6,060 nucleotides of DNA, from contig JAASTM010000164.1 of the NCBI GenBank assembly GCA_021767325.1, positions 1-6,060 on the forward strand, in the 5' to 3' direction. This DNA is from Spirochaetales bacterium. Its GTDB lineage: Bacteria > Spirochaetota > Spirochaetia > DSM-16054 > Sediminispirochaetaceae. Shown piece after piece: positions 5,974 to 6,060 of the stretch (within the stretch, counting starts at the first letter, position 1; each line of letters begins with the position of its first letter). The translations under genes and the position numbers were made by a program. The notes below the pieces were generated by a model, which worked only from the letters and a program-made list of their open reading frames with translations, made no database searches and was not told the DNA's origin.

Positions 5974-6060
5974 TAATAGTATATACTCAAAATCCCCTTT
6001 TTTCTACTCTCGTAAAGATATACATACAAATTTAGTACTAAGATTCTTTTTGTCGATAAA
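5974..6060 (-). promoter_or_regulatory. AT-rich upstream region of the barrel gene, probable promoter
   Basis: This stretch is much more AT-rich than the flanking genes. On the minus strand a possible -35 TCGACA (6056-6051) and -10 TAAATT (6034-6029) are separated by 16 bp. TTGTAT followed 17 bp later by TAGAAA is an alternative. Two perfect 10-bp palindromes, AGTATATACT (5978-5987) and TTAGTACTAA (6032-6041), could be operators or simply reflect AT richness. No single promoter can be fixed. No other gene begins before the window ends. Confidence 0.35.

Overview
The window looks like chromosomal DNA from a free-living spirochete of fairly high GC content. The clearest taxonomic clue is the last gene, a minus-strand protein that reads like the spirochete-restricted UPF0164 / FadL-like outer-membrane family. 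The assignment is by recall of family motifs, since no database search was possible.

Layout from left to right. (1) Positions 1-575 hold the 3' end of ilvD (dihydroxy-acid dehydratase, branched-chain amino-acid synthesis). (2) Positions 576-719 are intergenic, with a three-copy 10-bp repeat, a nested-stem intrinsic terminator with a T tract, and a candidate promoter overlapping a near-perfect 16-bp palindrome whose core resembles the GAAC-N4-GTTC LexA box. (3) Positions 720-3881 encode a 1053-residue C-family DNA polymerase of the DnaE2/ImuC (error-prone) type. Its polymerase aspartates are intact, its PHP site is degraded, and it ends in a histidine-rich tail encoded by short tandem repeats. 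(4) Positions 3923-4708 encode an unrecognised 261-residue protein with two membrane segments. It has its own Shine-Dalgarno and a good sigma70-type promoter that overlaps the dnaE2 stop codon. (5) Convergent with it, 20 bp away, positions 5973-4729 (minus strand) encode the UPF0164-like barrel with a signal peptide and a C-terminal TPR. (6) Positions 5974-6060 are its AT-rich upstream region.

The genes do not form one obvious pathway. ilvD is terminated before dnaE2. The polymerase appears to have its own, possibly damage-responsive, control. The membrane protein can be transcribed independently, or by read-through from dnaE2. The barrel gene is a separate unit. No mobile element, tRNA, rRNA or CRISPR array was seen. 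The most interesting points are the LexA-like palindrome in front of dnaE2, the absence of imuA/imuB next to it, the repeat-encoded His-rich tail, and the barrel-TPR architecture.
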